A stretch of 64,000 bases of DNA from CAINVV01 sp964506325 (GTDB lineage: Bacteria; Bacteroidota; Bacteroidia; Bacteroidales; Prolixibacteraceae), in NCBI GenBank assembly GCA_964506325.1, contig CAZDLO010000009.1:1-64000 (forward strand), in the 5' to 3' direction. The notes beneath the pieces were generated by a model that was given only the letters and a program-made list of their open reading frames with translations, searched no databases and was not told the DNA's origin. The translations under genes and the position numbers were made by a program. Of this stretch, positions 38,207 through 46,297 are shown one piece after another. How positions within the stretch are numbered: the stretch's first letter is position 1; every line of letters begins with the position of its first letter.

Positions 38207-38247
38207 ATTTATTCGTGTTAATAAACAGTGTTCAAAAACTCCCCCCC

Positions 38248-39729
38248 ATGAGCCGCTACAAAATCCTCCTCTTTTCCGCCATTGCATGGATCCTTCTGCT
38301 TTCTGGCTGCATCGGTTCCCAACCTGGCAAGGGCCCCTATTTTGGCAATGGTTTCAGAAACGGCTGGGCAGATCAGCATTCCATTGTGATCTGGACCCGG
38401 TTAACCATGAACCGGGAACTTAACAAGACAGGGGCTCAATTTCTCATTCCGGCTACTGAAGCTAAGACACTGGCATCACTCACAAGCAAGGAGCAGATCA
38501 TGAAAGAGCAGATCCCGGCCGGATATTCGCTCGACCAGATGGAAGGGGCGTGTCCCGGATCCCCTGGACAGGTAAAACTGGCCTGGTTCGCAAAAGATGC
38601 ACCGGGCGAAATATTTGAAACAGCCTGGACCGATGCAGACCAGAACAAGGATTTCACCTGCCAGTGGAAACTTGAAGAACTCCGGAGCGGCACTGAATAC
38701 AGGGTTAAACTACTGGCTCGTGTATCATCTTCCGGGGAGATATCCGACAGCATCAAAGGCTTTTTCAGGACACCCCCGGCGGCGGATGTTCAGGAAAATC
38801 TGAGGTTCTGCCTGGTAACCTGCCAGGATTATCCCCGGCGTGACGATGGGTTTAACGGCCATAAAATTTATGCCTCCATGCTAAAATTTATGCCACATTT
38901 CTATGTCAATACCGGGGATGTCGAATACTACGACAAACCCCTGCCGTATGCCCTCACAGAGGAACTGATGCGTTTCAAGTGGAACAGGCTGTTTGCATTG
39001 CCAAACCAGCGGCTCTTCTTTACAGAGGTCACCTCCTATTTCATGAAAGATGACCACGATGCTCTTTCCAATGATTGTTATTCCGGTATGAACTATGGAA
39101 CGGTCTCCTTCGACCGTGGTATCGAAATATTTGATAAAGAGCAGTTTCCTTCGGCCGAAAAAACTTACAAAACCATCCGGTGGGGCAAAAACCTGCAAAT
39201 CTGGATCATGGAAGGGCGCAATTACCGCAGCCCGAATACCATGCCCGACGGACCCGGTAAAACCATCTGGGGAGAGGAACAAAAAGAATGGCTGTTCAGA
39301 ACATTGAAAGAATCTGATGCCACCTTTAAACTTTTGGTCGTCTCAACGCCAATCCTGGGGCCTGACCGGAAAAACAAGAAAGACAACTACTCCAATGAGG
39401 TCTTCCGGACTGAAGGGGAGGAGGTACGGAAAAACCTGAACCAGTTCAAAAACCTGGTGATATGCACAGGCGACAGGCACTGGCAGTATGTGACCCACCT
39501 GAAAGATACCAACCTGTGGGAATTTGGCACCGGGCCAAGTTCAGACCAGCATGCAGAAGGCTGGCCCCCAAATGATGTGCGTCCTGAGCATCTTTTCCTC
39601 CGCCTGAAAGGAGGTTTTCTGAAAGGTACTACAGAAAATGACCCAAATGGAATGCCTATCCTTAAACTTCAGCACTGTGATGTGGATGGAAACGTGGTGA
39701 ATTCAGAAACTTTCAGGTCGGGCAATTAA
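38248..39729 (+). CDS. PhoD-like metallophosphatase lipoprotein
   Basis: The protein has 493 residues from the ATG at 38248; a GTG at 38215 is possible but would lengthen the leader. It has a lipobox (LLLSGC). After an N-terminal beta-sandwich (about 25-180) comes the PhoD catalytic fold: NTGDVEYYD, FMKDDHDALSND (metal ligands) and CTGDRHWQY. PhoD relatives cleave phosphate mono- or diesters and need metal ions. Here it may release phosphate or sulfate-like groups from extracellular substrate, or serve general phosphate scavenging. It is 15 bases upstream of the propeller glycosidase. Confidence 0.85.
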   Translation: MSRYKILLFSAIAWILLLSGCIGSQPGKGPYFGNGFRNGWADQHSIVIWTRLTMNRELNKTGAQFLIPATEAKTLASLTSKEQIMKEQIPAGYSLDQMEGACPGSPGQVKLAWFAKDAPGEIFETAWTDADQNKDFTCQWKLEELRSGTEYRVKLLARVSSSGEISDSIKGFFRTPPAADVQENLRFCLVTCQDYPRRDDGFNGHKIYASMLKFMPHFYVNTGDVEYYDKPLPYALTEELMRFKWNRLFALPNQRLFFTEVTSYFMKDDHDALSNDCYSGMNYGTVSFDRGIEIFDKEQFPSAEKTYKTIRWGKNLQIWIMEGRNYRSPNTMPDGPGKTIWGEEQKEWLFRTLKESDATFKLLVVSTPILGPDRKNKKDNYSNEVFRTEGEEVRKNLNQFKNLVICTGDRHWQYVTHLKDTNLWEFGTGPSSDQHAEGWPPNDVRPEHLFLRLKGGFLKGTTENDPNGMPILKLQHCDVDGNVVNSETFRSGN

Positions 39730-39744
39730 CTGAAATTCTGATAG

Positions 39745-40722
39745 ATGAATTCTATAATAAAAATTTTGATCCTCCAGTTATCCCTGTTCTGTTCTGCAGC
39801 AGAGGCTCAGAAAATAAATCTCAGCAAGCTAAAATCTCCTGTATTGCTTCACGGTGATGAAAAAGTCGCCTATCGCGATCCTGCTGTTTTATTCCACAAT
39901 GGTACCTTCCACCTTTTCTTTACACTGGTTGAAACTGAACAGGATGGCATGATCTACATGTATACCGCCTCTTCGAAAAGCACGGATTTAACCAGGTGGA
40001 CCTCCCCGGTAAAACTGACAGAAAAGAACCAGAACCTCAACTTTTCAAGTCCTGGAAATATTCTCCGATTTGGCAATGAGTGGCTGCTATGCCTGCAAAC
40101 TTATCCCCGCCCGGGATGCACGTCAAAACTGCCAATTGTTTATGGGAATAAGGCGGCAAGGCTCTTCATCATGCGAAGCAAAGACCTCGAAAACTGGAGC
40201 GCTCCTGAAATGTTGAAAGTAAAAGGTCCGGAGGTTGCTGAGGCAGACATGGGCAGAATGATCGATCCTTACCTCCTGGAAGACAAGGATGAACAGGGTA
40301 AATACTGGTGTTTCTACAAACAGAACGGAGTCAGCAGGTCCTTTACCCGTGATTTCAGGAGCTGGACCTATTCCGGACATACAGAATCAGGGGAAAACGT
40401 CTGCGTACTGACCTCAGGCAACGAGTATCTCCTTTTCCATTCTCCCTCCAATGGAATTGGCATAAAGAAATCTGCCGACCTCGGAAACTGGACCGATTGG
40501 GGCAACCTGGTCACATTGGGTCAGTCGGGCTGGGAATGGGCAAAGGGAAGGATAACAGCCGGAGTTGTTGTAAAGCTGGAAGACAACCTGGAGGCAAAAT
40601 ACCTGATGTTCTTTCATGGTTCGGGCCCTTTGACGGAAAAACAGGGAGATTTCGATAAAAACGCCTCTATCGGGATTGCCTGGAGCAAAGATCTTATCAA
40701 CTGGGAGTGGCCGGCAAAATAA
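39745..40722 (+). CDS. Five-bladed beta-propeller glycosidase-like protein (GH43/GH32 fold)
   Basis: The protein has 325 residues with a signal peptide (ending AEAQ). The propeller shows the repeated 'DP.v..xxGtfhLfft' pattern: AYRDPAVLFHNGTFHLFFT, with the Asp typical of the catalytic base in GH43-like enzymes, then MRSKDLENWSAPE, IDPYLLEDKDEQGKYWCFY, and SKDLINWEWP. Length fits a single propeller without accessory domain. Specific family within the propeller clans and substrate are uncertain; arabinosides or xylosides are common in GH43. Confidence 0.75.
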   Translation: MNSIIKILILQLSLFCSAAEAQKINLSKLKSPVLLHGDEKVAYRDPAVLFHNGTFHLFFTLVETEQDGMIYMYTASSKSTDLTRWTSPVKLTEKNQNLNFSSPGNILRFGNEWLLCLQTYPRPGCTSKLPIVYGNKAARLFIMRSKDLENWSAPEMLKVKGPEVAEADMGRMIDPYLLEDKDEQGKYWCFYKQNGVSRSFTRDFRSWTYSGHTESGENVCVLTSGNEYLLFHSPSNGIGIKKSADLGNWTDWGNLVTLGQSGWEWAKGRITAGVVVKLEDNLEAKYLMFFHGSGPLTEKQGDFDKNASIGIAWSKDLINWEWPAK

Positions 40723-40771
40723 GCGGATTTCCGGGGGTCGGGTAAAAAAGGCTTGTGATACCCGGTTAACA

Positions 40772-41155
40772 TCAGTTCCTTCTCATGGCATGTTCATATT
40801 GCTGCCTGGATGCTTTTATCTGATCCATATTCACCAAAGCCCATTTCGCCAGGTCATGCAGATGCGGCAGCAATGATTGCCCCATCGGTGTCAGTTCATA
40901 TTCCACCTTAGGAGGAATCTGTGGGTAAACGGTTCGCCTGATGAGTCCGTCTGCTTCCAGTGTCTTCAGGGTAACGGAAAGCATTTTTTGGGAAATGGTC
41001 TGGATATAGCCGTTTATCTCGCTGAATCTCAAAATTTTCCCGTCTTCCAGGAGCATCAGCACCAGCAGTGACCACTTATCCCCAAACCGCTCCAGTACAT
41101 TCCTTACCGGACAATGATCGGCATCACTGTATTTTTTTAAAATATTTTCATCCAT
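40772..41155 (-). CDS. HxlR-type winged-helix regulator
   Basis: The protein has 127 residues. Marks of the HxlR family are CPVRNVLERFGDKWSLLVLMLLEDG, RFSEINGYIQTISQKMLSVTLKTLEADGLIRR and the wing YPQIPPKVEYELTPMG. A Cys near residue 15 (DHCPV) matches the redox-sensing Cys position in QorR/HypR-type members. It is divergent from the NmrA-type oxidoreductase gene, the standard arrangement for HxlR regulators of quinone or aldehyde-stress enzymes. The intergenic region has candidate operators over its own promoter, which suggests autoregulation. Confidence 0.9.
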   Translation of the reverse strand: MDENILKKYSDADHCPVRNVLERFGDKWSLLVLMLLEDGKILRFSEINGYIQTISQKMLSVTLKTLEADGLIRRTVYPQIPPKVEYELTPMGQSLLPHLHDLAKWALVNMDQIKASRQQYEHAMRRN

Positions 41156-41186
41156 AACTTGCTAATTATCTGCGTTTCTAACTCTG

Positions 41187-41203
41187 TGGTAAGTAACATA
41201 CCA
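41187..41203. promoter_or_regulatory. Palindromic operator candidate for the HxlR regulator
   Basis: This is a 17-base interrupted palindrome TGGTA-N7-TACCA. Its left half contains GGTAAGTAA, which recurs at 41257-41265 and, with one change (GGTAAGCAA), at 41275-41283. It lies in the presumed leader of the regulator gene. Confidence 0.55.
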
Positions 41204-41214
41204 TGTTGTAAGGT

Positions 41215-41246
41215 CTTGTTTTCTCCTTTTTCTTCATTTATCTTTG
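41215..41246 (+). promoter_or_regulatory. Promoter for the NmrA/QOR2-type oxidoreductase
   Basis: CTTG at 41215-41218 is followed after 20 bases by TATCTTTG at 41239-41246. The spacing and -7 box match the Bacteroidota consensus. Two GGTAAG repeats begin about 10 and 28 bases downstream of the -7 box, placing them over the start of transcription. Confidence 0.6.
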
Positions 41247-41252
41247 ACTAAC

Positions 41253-41284
41253 CAAAGGTAAGTAAATAACAATTGGTAAGCAAA
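41253..41284 (-). promoter_or_regulatory. Promoter for the HxlR gene, overlapped by GGTAAG repeats
   Basis: Read on the minus strand, TTTG (41281-41284) is followed after 20 bases by TACCTTTG (41253-41260), an exact fit to the consensus spacing and -7 pattern. The repeat at 41257-41265 covers part of the -7 box and the one at 41275-41283 touches the -33 box. A protein bound there would block this promoter. Confidence 0.6.
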
Positions 41285-41313
41285 TATACATTAGTAATTT
41301 AAAGTATGAAAGT

Positions 41314-42168
41314 ATGAAAATTGGAATAACAGGTGCCACCGGTCAATTGGGCCGCATGGTGGTAGAAAAACTGAAGGAAAAGATTTCTTCAGAAAGTATT
41401 GTAGCATTGGTACGCTCCACTGCAAAAGCAGCCGGACTAGGGATTGAAGCACGCGAATTTGATTACGTCAATACGGTCAACCTGTCGGGTGCGCTGGAAG
41501 GGATTGATACCCTTCTTCTTATTTCGGGAAATGAAATCGGTCAGCGGGCTATCCAGCATGCCAATGTCATCAGGGCAGCCAAAGAGGCAGGCATCAAATG
41601 GATTGTTTATACCAGCCTGCTGCATGCAGACTCCTCCTCCCTGAGCCTTGCCGGAGAGCATCTGGCGACAGAATTAACATTGAAAGATTCCGGAATTCCC
41701 TTCACAATCCTTCGCAACGGATGGTACACAGAGAACTATACCGGTTCCCTCGCAGGTGCCCTTGCCGGAGGTGCGCTGATAGGAAGCGCCGGGAATGGTA
41801 AAATTTCATCAGCTACGAGGTCGGATTTTGCAGCAGCGGCCATCGCAGTTCTGACAGGGGAAAACCACCAGGGGAAAACCTATGAACTGGCTGGTGATGA
41901 TGCTTATACATTGACTGAATTGGCGGCCGAAGTTTCACTCCGGTCAGGGAAGGTGCTTCCATATAAAAACCTGCCGGAAGAAGAGTATGCAGCCATCCTG
42001 AAGAGTTTTGGCCTGCCTGAAATGTTTGCGGAAGCCATAGCAAGCTGGGATGTCAGCGCTTCCAAAGGGGATTTGTTCGATGATGGGAAACAGTTGTCCA
42101 GGCTCATTGGCAGGCCAACCACAAAATTACCTGTGGCAGTGGCAGAAGCCCTTGCCTCAATTTCCTGA
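41314..42168 (+). CDS. NmrA/QOR2-type NAD(P)H-binding oxidoreductase
   Basis: The protein has 284 residues and is cytoplasmic. The N-terminal nucleotide-binding motif is GATGQLG. YTSLLHAD, FTILRNGWYTEN and the overall length match the YtfG/QorB group of NmrA-like proteins, which reduce quinones or bind NADPH without a Tyr-Lys pair. The divergent HxlR gene is the expected regulator, so induction by electrophiles or quinones is a reasonable inference. Confidence 0.85.
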   Translation: MKIGITGATGQLGRMVVEKLKEKISSESIVALVRSTAKAAGLGIEAREFDYVNTVNLSGALEGIDTLLLISGNEIGQRAIQHANVIRAAKEAGIKWIVYTSLLHADSSSLSLAGEHLATELTLKDSGIPFTILRNGWYTENYTGSLAGALAGGALIGSAGNGKISSATRSDFAAAAIAVLTGENHQGKTYELAGDDAYTLTELAAEVSLRSGKVLPYKNLPEEEYAAILKSFGLPEMFAEAIASWDVSASKGDLFDDGKQLSRLIGRPTTKLPVAVAEALASIS

Positions 42169-42216
42169 GCAGGGATTCTGGTAAATTCCAGAGGGGTGAC
42201 TGAAAAGAAAAATACC

Positions 42217-42305
42217 TTAACAGCAAAGAGCACAAAGAGGTCGCAAAGCATATCAATAACATTACTTTGTGAACTTTGCGCCTTCTTAGTGTCCTTTGCG
42301 GTTAA
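42217..42305. repeat. Imperfect palindrome resembling a dispersed Bacteroidota repeat
   Basis: Two 32-base arms (42217-42248 and 42274-42305) are inverted copies of each other with 26 of 32 positions matching. Each is built from CAAAG units (GCAAAG, CACAAAG, CGCAAAG). It lies in the gap between two convergent genes. Similar CGCAAAG-rich palindromes recur between genes in Bacteroidota genomes, as I recall; this copy could be a MITE-like or REP-like element and may also end transcription. Confidence 0.7.
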
Positions 42306-42340
42306 GCTGAACTTTTGTGACTACCGCCTTTGCCTTCTCA

Positions 42341-43060
42341 CTAATTTTTTATCATCCCGTGGTGCGCCGTCATAATATATTTGAATGACTTCAGGTCGGG
42401 AAGGGCCTTCAGTGACTCATCCTGTTTCCCGGTATCCATGTTGAACTTTTCGACGAAGTGCTCAGCCTTGCCATCCTTCACAATGCAATTATCCCCGGTA
42501 AGCAGGTAATCGTTGTTGATCACAAAACATACCGATCCGGGGGTATGCCCTGGCGTATGTAAGATCCTGATCTTCAGTCCGTCGATAGTCAAGGTGTCAT
42601 TACTGTTGAAAAGCTGGTAAGGCCCGTATTTCCAAATGGTTTTAAAAGGTCCCGCTTTTGCCGTTGTGCCATTGATCATTTGCTCTTCATCCTTGTGCAG
42701 ATAGATCTTTGGGTTACTGAATAGTCCTACGGCACCAATATGATCGCCGTCAGTATGGGTCAGCAGGATAGTTGTAATTTGACCGGGAGCAAGACCCAGC
42801 TTTTTCAGTTCGTCCCGGACGGATCCTTCGCTGATCCCTGCATCCACCATCAGGTAGCTTTCCCTGCCTTTAAAAATAAAGGCATTGACGAATCTGTCCT
42901 TCACACAGAAGACCGAATCATTCACTGCCGTCGTTTCCAGCGGTGTCATGCTCCTTGTCGCAAGTAAAAAATTGATAAGAAACACAGCACTTGCAATTAC
43001 CAGCAAACCCACCAGGATCCCGAATCCCCAGACAGTTCTCTTTACAATTTTATTCATCAT
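42341..43060 (-). CDS. Membrane-anchored metallo-beta-lactamase-fold hydrolase
   Basis: The protein has 239 residues. One transmembrane segment (about 11-34) precedes an MBL domain. Zinc-binding motifs are HTDGDH (102-107), HTPGH (168-172), TGDN (188-191) and a final AHHG. The short length fits glyoxalase-II-like or generic MBL hydrolases; the substrate is unknown. The start could be either of two adjacent ATG codons. It is convergent with the oxidoreductase gene. Confidence 0.85.
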   Translation of the reverse strand: MMNKIVKRTVWGFGILVGLLVIASAVFLINFLLATRSMTPLETTAVNDSVFCVKDRFVNAFIFKGRESYLMVDAGISEGSVRDELKKLGLAPGQITTILLTHTDGDHIGAVGLFSNPKIYLHKDEEQMINGTTAKAGPFKTIWKYGPYQLFNSNDTLTIDGLKIRILHTPGHTPGSVCFVINNDYLLTGDNCIVKDGKAEHFVEKFNMDTGKQDESLKALPDLKSFKYIMTAHHGMIKN

Positions 43061-43410
43061 ATTTATATATTATAATTTTGATTTACAAATTATTATAACC
43101 AACATAGCAGTCTTCCAGTCTCTTCGTTTTTTATTCTGTACCACATGCTCCTTGCTCACCCGGTTTCGTTCCGACCGATAAATGCACCTTCTCATTTTTG
43201 ACCATTTGTACTCGGCCGGCGGTTCCTTCGATATCTGTCACACAGGGCGTTGCCCTGTGCTAAGCTCTATATGGCCTTCAGCCAATGAATTCTGCAGGGT
43301 TCAAAAATCAGGTCGATTTGCAATCAATAGCAATCAAGACAATCCTTTAGTCTCCCCCTCACCCTTCCAACTATCTCATGTCTCATCTCTTATAGCTCAT
43401 AACTTTCACT
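43061..43410. other. Intergenic stretch with a short hairpin element
   Basis: This 350-base stretch lies between two minus-strand genes and has no supported gene. Its first ~40 bases are very AT-rich and probably include the promoter of the MBL gene. The middle contains the CACAGGGC hairpin listed separately. I see nothing else. Confidence 0.6.
43241..43259. repeat. CACAGGGC-GTT-GCCCTGTG hairpin
   Basis: A perfect 8-base-pair stem with a 3-base loop. Hairpins of the form 'cacagggc..gccctgtg' are, from memory, frequent dispersed elements between Bacteroidota genes. It may be part of a longer degenerate repeat continuing to about 43290. Confidence 0.55.
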
Positions 43411-44523
43411 TCATCTGAACCTCACCGTCACCACCATGATTTCCGATTTTCCGACTGTTCGCACAGGAGGACCCCACATTCTAATTCCGCTGGAAACAAA
43501 AAAATGGGTATCCCTGATTTTTTCGTAACCCCAGGTCAACCGGTTCATACTCCTCAGAATCAGGTTGACAGGAAACATCTGGCCATTATGTGTGTGCCCG
43601 GAAAATTGAACATCAACTTTGGTATTGCTCACCTGTTCAATTTCAGAAGGCTTGTGATCCAGCAGGATCATAGGAAGAGAATCATTCACCTGTTTCATCA
43701 AGTCACCAATGGACGACCTCCTGCCGAAACGACTGTCATACCTGCCGCCAAGGTTAAAAAGATGGTCCACGACAACCACTGAATCTCCCAGGAGCTTCAT
43801 TCCGGCCCGGCTAAAAAAATTCCCGTCGTTATTTCCTGTGTAATATTCATGATTCCCAAGGACAGCGTACACGCCATACCTGGGATGGATCCCTCTGAGT
43901 ATATCTTCATATCTGGCCATCTGCCCACCCTCTCTTCTTCCTTCCACAATATCTCCGCCATACAGCAACAGGTCGGGCCCTATCTCCCGGACTCTTTGGA
44001 CATACCGCTCTACAAATCCAAAATCCGTATTCTCCTTCAGGTGAAAATCAGAAACAAACACCACTTTGAGCTGTTCAAGAGAGGAATATTTACGTGGAAT
44101 CTCAACCTCATATTCTGAAGTTCGGATGGTATTGAAATTAATGGCTCCCGCCACCACAACCAGCATGGAGGCAACAAGTATGGAAGACAGTGCGATGGTT
44201 CTGAACCTGTTGTTTAGCAGATTGTCCCTGCTGACCATTCCGGTAAACCTGTTGACCAGCAGAAAAATGTCGAACAGCAGCAGGAATTGAAACAGGTAAA
44301 GACAATATGGAAGGAGGTAACCGGCAGTTTTATAGAGGAATAGGAAGAAAAACCCTGTTTCATTGCGCGGAAGGATATTGACAATTGGAAAAAACAGGGC
44401 AATAGACAGGAAAATGAAGGTGTACCGGAGACGGTGCCTCCTGCTGATAAAAAGCTGGCCTATACGAATGAATACGTAAAGATTTGGGATAACATATACC
44501 AGGGTAACGATTGTGTTGAACAT
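43411..44523 (-). CDS. Membrane-anchored metallophosphoesterase
   Basis: The protein has 370 residues from the ATG at 44523 (an in-frame ATG at 44592 is possible). The first ~140 residues contain four or so hydrophobic segments. The catalytic domain has all calcineurin-type motifs: FVSDFHLK, YGGDIVEG, LGNHEYY and GHTHNGQMFP. This matches the YkuE/YaeI-like family, some of which act on UDP-diacylglucosamine or other lipids at the membrane. Substrate here is unknown. Confidence 0.85.
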   Translation of the reverse strand: MFNTIVTLVYVIPNLYVFIRIGQLFISRRHRLRYTFIFLSIALFFPIVNILPRNETGFFFLFLYKTAGYLLPYCLYLFQFLLLFDIFLLVNRFTGMVSRDNLLNNRFRTIALSSILVASMLVVVAGAINFNTIRTSEYEVEIPRKYSSLEQLKVVFVSDFHLKENTDFGFVERYVQRVREIGPDLLLYGGDIVEGRREGGQMARYEDILRGIHPRYGVYAVLGNHEYYTGNNDGNFFSRAGMKLLGDSVVVVDHLFNLGGRYDSRFGRRSSIGDLMKQVNDSLPMILLDHKPSEIEQVSNTKVDVQFSGHTHNGQMFPVNLILRSMNRLTWGYEKIRDTHFFVSSGIRMWGPPVRTVGKSEIMVVTVRFR

Positions 44524-44711
44524 CTGAATTGTATTCGGGAATGGAAGTGAAGATACCGGAAAAATAAATAATTTTATAAAACTTATCCTCAAAATTTAAT
44601 GTTGAAAAGTCTGCACTCAGGCGTTCGGATCCAAAATTTGCTGTCTTGCCAACCGCCTTTGATAATTGCTGCTGCTGCCGTGAAAAAAATTCGTCAAAAC
44701 GATTCAATGAT

Positions 44712-46136
44712 ATGAATAGAATTAAGCCAATCGTACTGGTATTAACCCAGTTAGCCGGAATTTCCGCATTCGCCCAAAAACCGAACATTATCTATATCCT
44801 GGCCGATGACCTGGGGTACGGAGATTTGAGCTGCTATGGGCAAAAACATTTTCAGACTCCCAACATCGACCGCATGGCGAGTGAGGGGATGCGTTTCACC
44901 CAGCACTATGCCGGAACTACCGTTTGTGCTCCTTCCCGTTCCTCCCTGATGACCGGGCTTACAACAGGACATACCCCGATCCGTGGCAACAAAACAGTGG
45001 GAAATGAAGGACAGTGGCCACTGCCCGCAGAGACAGTAACCATAGCCGAAATGCTGAAGGATGCCGGCTATGTCACCGGAGCCTTCGGGAAATGGGGATT
45101 GGGTTTCCCGGGTTCGGAAGGGGATCCCAACAACCAGGGGTTTGACCGCTTCTATGGATACAACTGCCAGGGACTCGCCCACAATTACTACCCGGGCCAC
45201 CTGTGGGACAACCACAAAAAAATAATCCTGGAAGGTAACAGCGGGGATAAATTCGGGGTTTATGCTCCTGATTTGATTCACAAAGAGGCCCTGAAATTTA
45301 TGGAAATCAACAAGGACAAGCCGTTCTTCCTCTATTATCCCACCACAATCCCCCATGCAGAACTGTTGTTACCTTCCGCATACATGGAAAAGTACCGGGG
45401 AAAGTTCCTGCCCGAAAAAAAATATGTGGGTGCCGAACCGGGTAGCAAAAGGTTCAGGGAAGGAGCTTATGGTACTCAGCCTGAATCACATGCTGCCTTT
45501 GCCGCCATGGTCACCCTGCTCGACGAAAAAGTCGGCGAGATTTTTGCCCGTCTCAGGGATCTTGGCCTGGATCAAAATACCATTGTCATCTTCAGTTCAG
45601 ACAACGGCCCGCACATGGAAGGAGGAGCAGATCCTGACTACTTCGACAGCAACGGCCCGTATAAAGGCTACAAAAGAGATCTTTACGAAGGTGGCATCCG
45701 CGAACCGATGATTGTTTGGTGGCCTGGCAAAATCAGCAAGGGATCAACCAGCGGGCACCTCTCGGCATTTTGGGATGTAATGCCTACCCTGGCAGATATA
45801 TCCGGTGCCAAAACTCCCGGAAACATCGATGGAATATCATTTTTGCCCACCCTGCTCAGAAAAAAAGGCCAGAAAAATCACGAAACACTCTACTGGGAAT
45901 TTCATGAACGAGACGGAAGACAGGCTATCCGGAAAAATAATTGGAAACTTGTACGTTACCAGGTTTTTATTCCCTCAAAGACAACCACCGAATTGTACGA
46001 CCTAAGCCGGGATCCCGGGGAAGAGAACAATATTGCAGACAAGCATCCGGAAATTGTAGCTGAGCTTCTGGCCAGAATGGCAGCATCCAGAATACCTTCC
46101 GGGGTATTCAAATTTGAAGCCTCGAAAAATAATTAA
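44712..46136 (+). CDS. S1 family arylsulfatase-type sulfatase
   Basis: The protein has 474 residues from the ATG at 44712, giving a signal peptide ending AFAQ; the in-frame ATG at 44646 would add a Cys-rich leader with no role. Marks: NIIYILADDLGYGD, VCAPSRSS with Cys72 as the formylglycine site, GKWGLG, and SSDNGPHMEGG. The CAPSR wording is common in arylsulfatase-like enzymes of this type. It opens the second same-strand block and is divergent from the phosphoesterase. Confidence 0.9.
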   Translation: MNRIKPIVLVLTQLAGISAFAQKPNIIYILADDLGYGDLSCYGQKHFQTPNIDRMASEGMRFTQHYAGTTVCAPSRSSLMTGLTTGHTPIRGNKTVGNEGQWPLPAETVTIAEMLKDAGYVTGAFGKWGLGFPGSEGDPNNQGFDRFYGYNCQGLAHNYYPGHLWDNHKKIILEGNSGDKFGVYAPDLIHKEALKFMEINKDKPFFLYYPTTIPHAELLLPSAYMEKYRGKFLPEKKYVGAEPGSKRFREGAYGTQPESHAAFAAMVTLLDEKVGEIFARLRDLGLDQNTIVIFSSDNGPHMEGGADPDYFDSNGPYKGYKRDLYEGGIREPMIVWWPGKISKGSTSGHLSAFWDVMPTLADISGAKTPGNIDGISFLPTLLRKKGQKNHETLYWEFHERDGRQAIRKNNWKLVRYQVFIPSKTTTELYDLSRDPGEENNIADKHPEIVAELLARMAASRIPSGVFKFEASKNN

Positions 46137-46231
46137 TGCAAGTTTTGAGGGACTTTCTTGGCAGGTAAATGGCATTTAATTATCTTAGACGACAGGAAAT
46201 AATCAATACCAGGTATTCAAAATTAATCCCA

Positions 46232-46276
46232 CATTGGTTACAAGGTTCTTTCCCCTGAACTTGCATTGAACCAATG
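46232..46276 (+). promoter_or_regulatory. Inverted repeat before the DUF1080 gene
   Basis: CATTGGTT (46232-46239) and AACCAATG (46269-46276) are exact inverse copies with smaller matches inside (CAAGGTTC with GAACTTG). The right arm contains the upstream ATG candidate (46274), which favours the ATG at 46298 as the true start. It could be an operator or an mRNA hairpin. Confidence 0.35.
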
Positions 46277-46297
46277 ACTAAAAAACATTTTTACAAG

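Larger units (their letters stand above)
37771..38247. other. Intergenic region interrupted by a scaffold gap
   Basis: The first 115 bases after the GH92 stop show no gene. Exactly 100 N occupy 37886-37985, the usual placeholder for a gap of unknown size. After it come a frameshifted gene end (to 38108) and an AT-rich leader before the PhoD-like gene. One or more genes may be missing here. Confidence 0.9.

Noticed and set aside
38248..40722. The PhoD-like and propeller genes as the distal part of the 2.4-37.8 kb operon.
   Set aside because: A gap of unknown size and a broken gene separate them and a separate -7-like box lies upstream; continuity cannot be claimed.
41187..41283. GGTAAG repeats as a CRISPR or satellite array.
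   Set aside because: The units are 9 bases long with unequal spacing and sit over promoter boxes, so operator sites explain them better.
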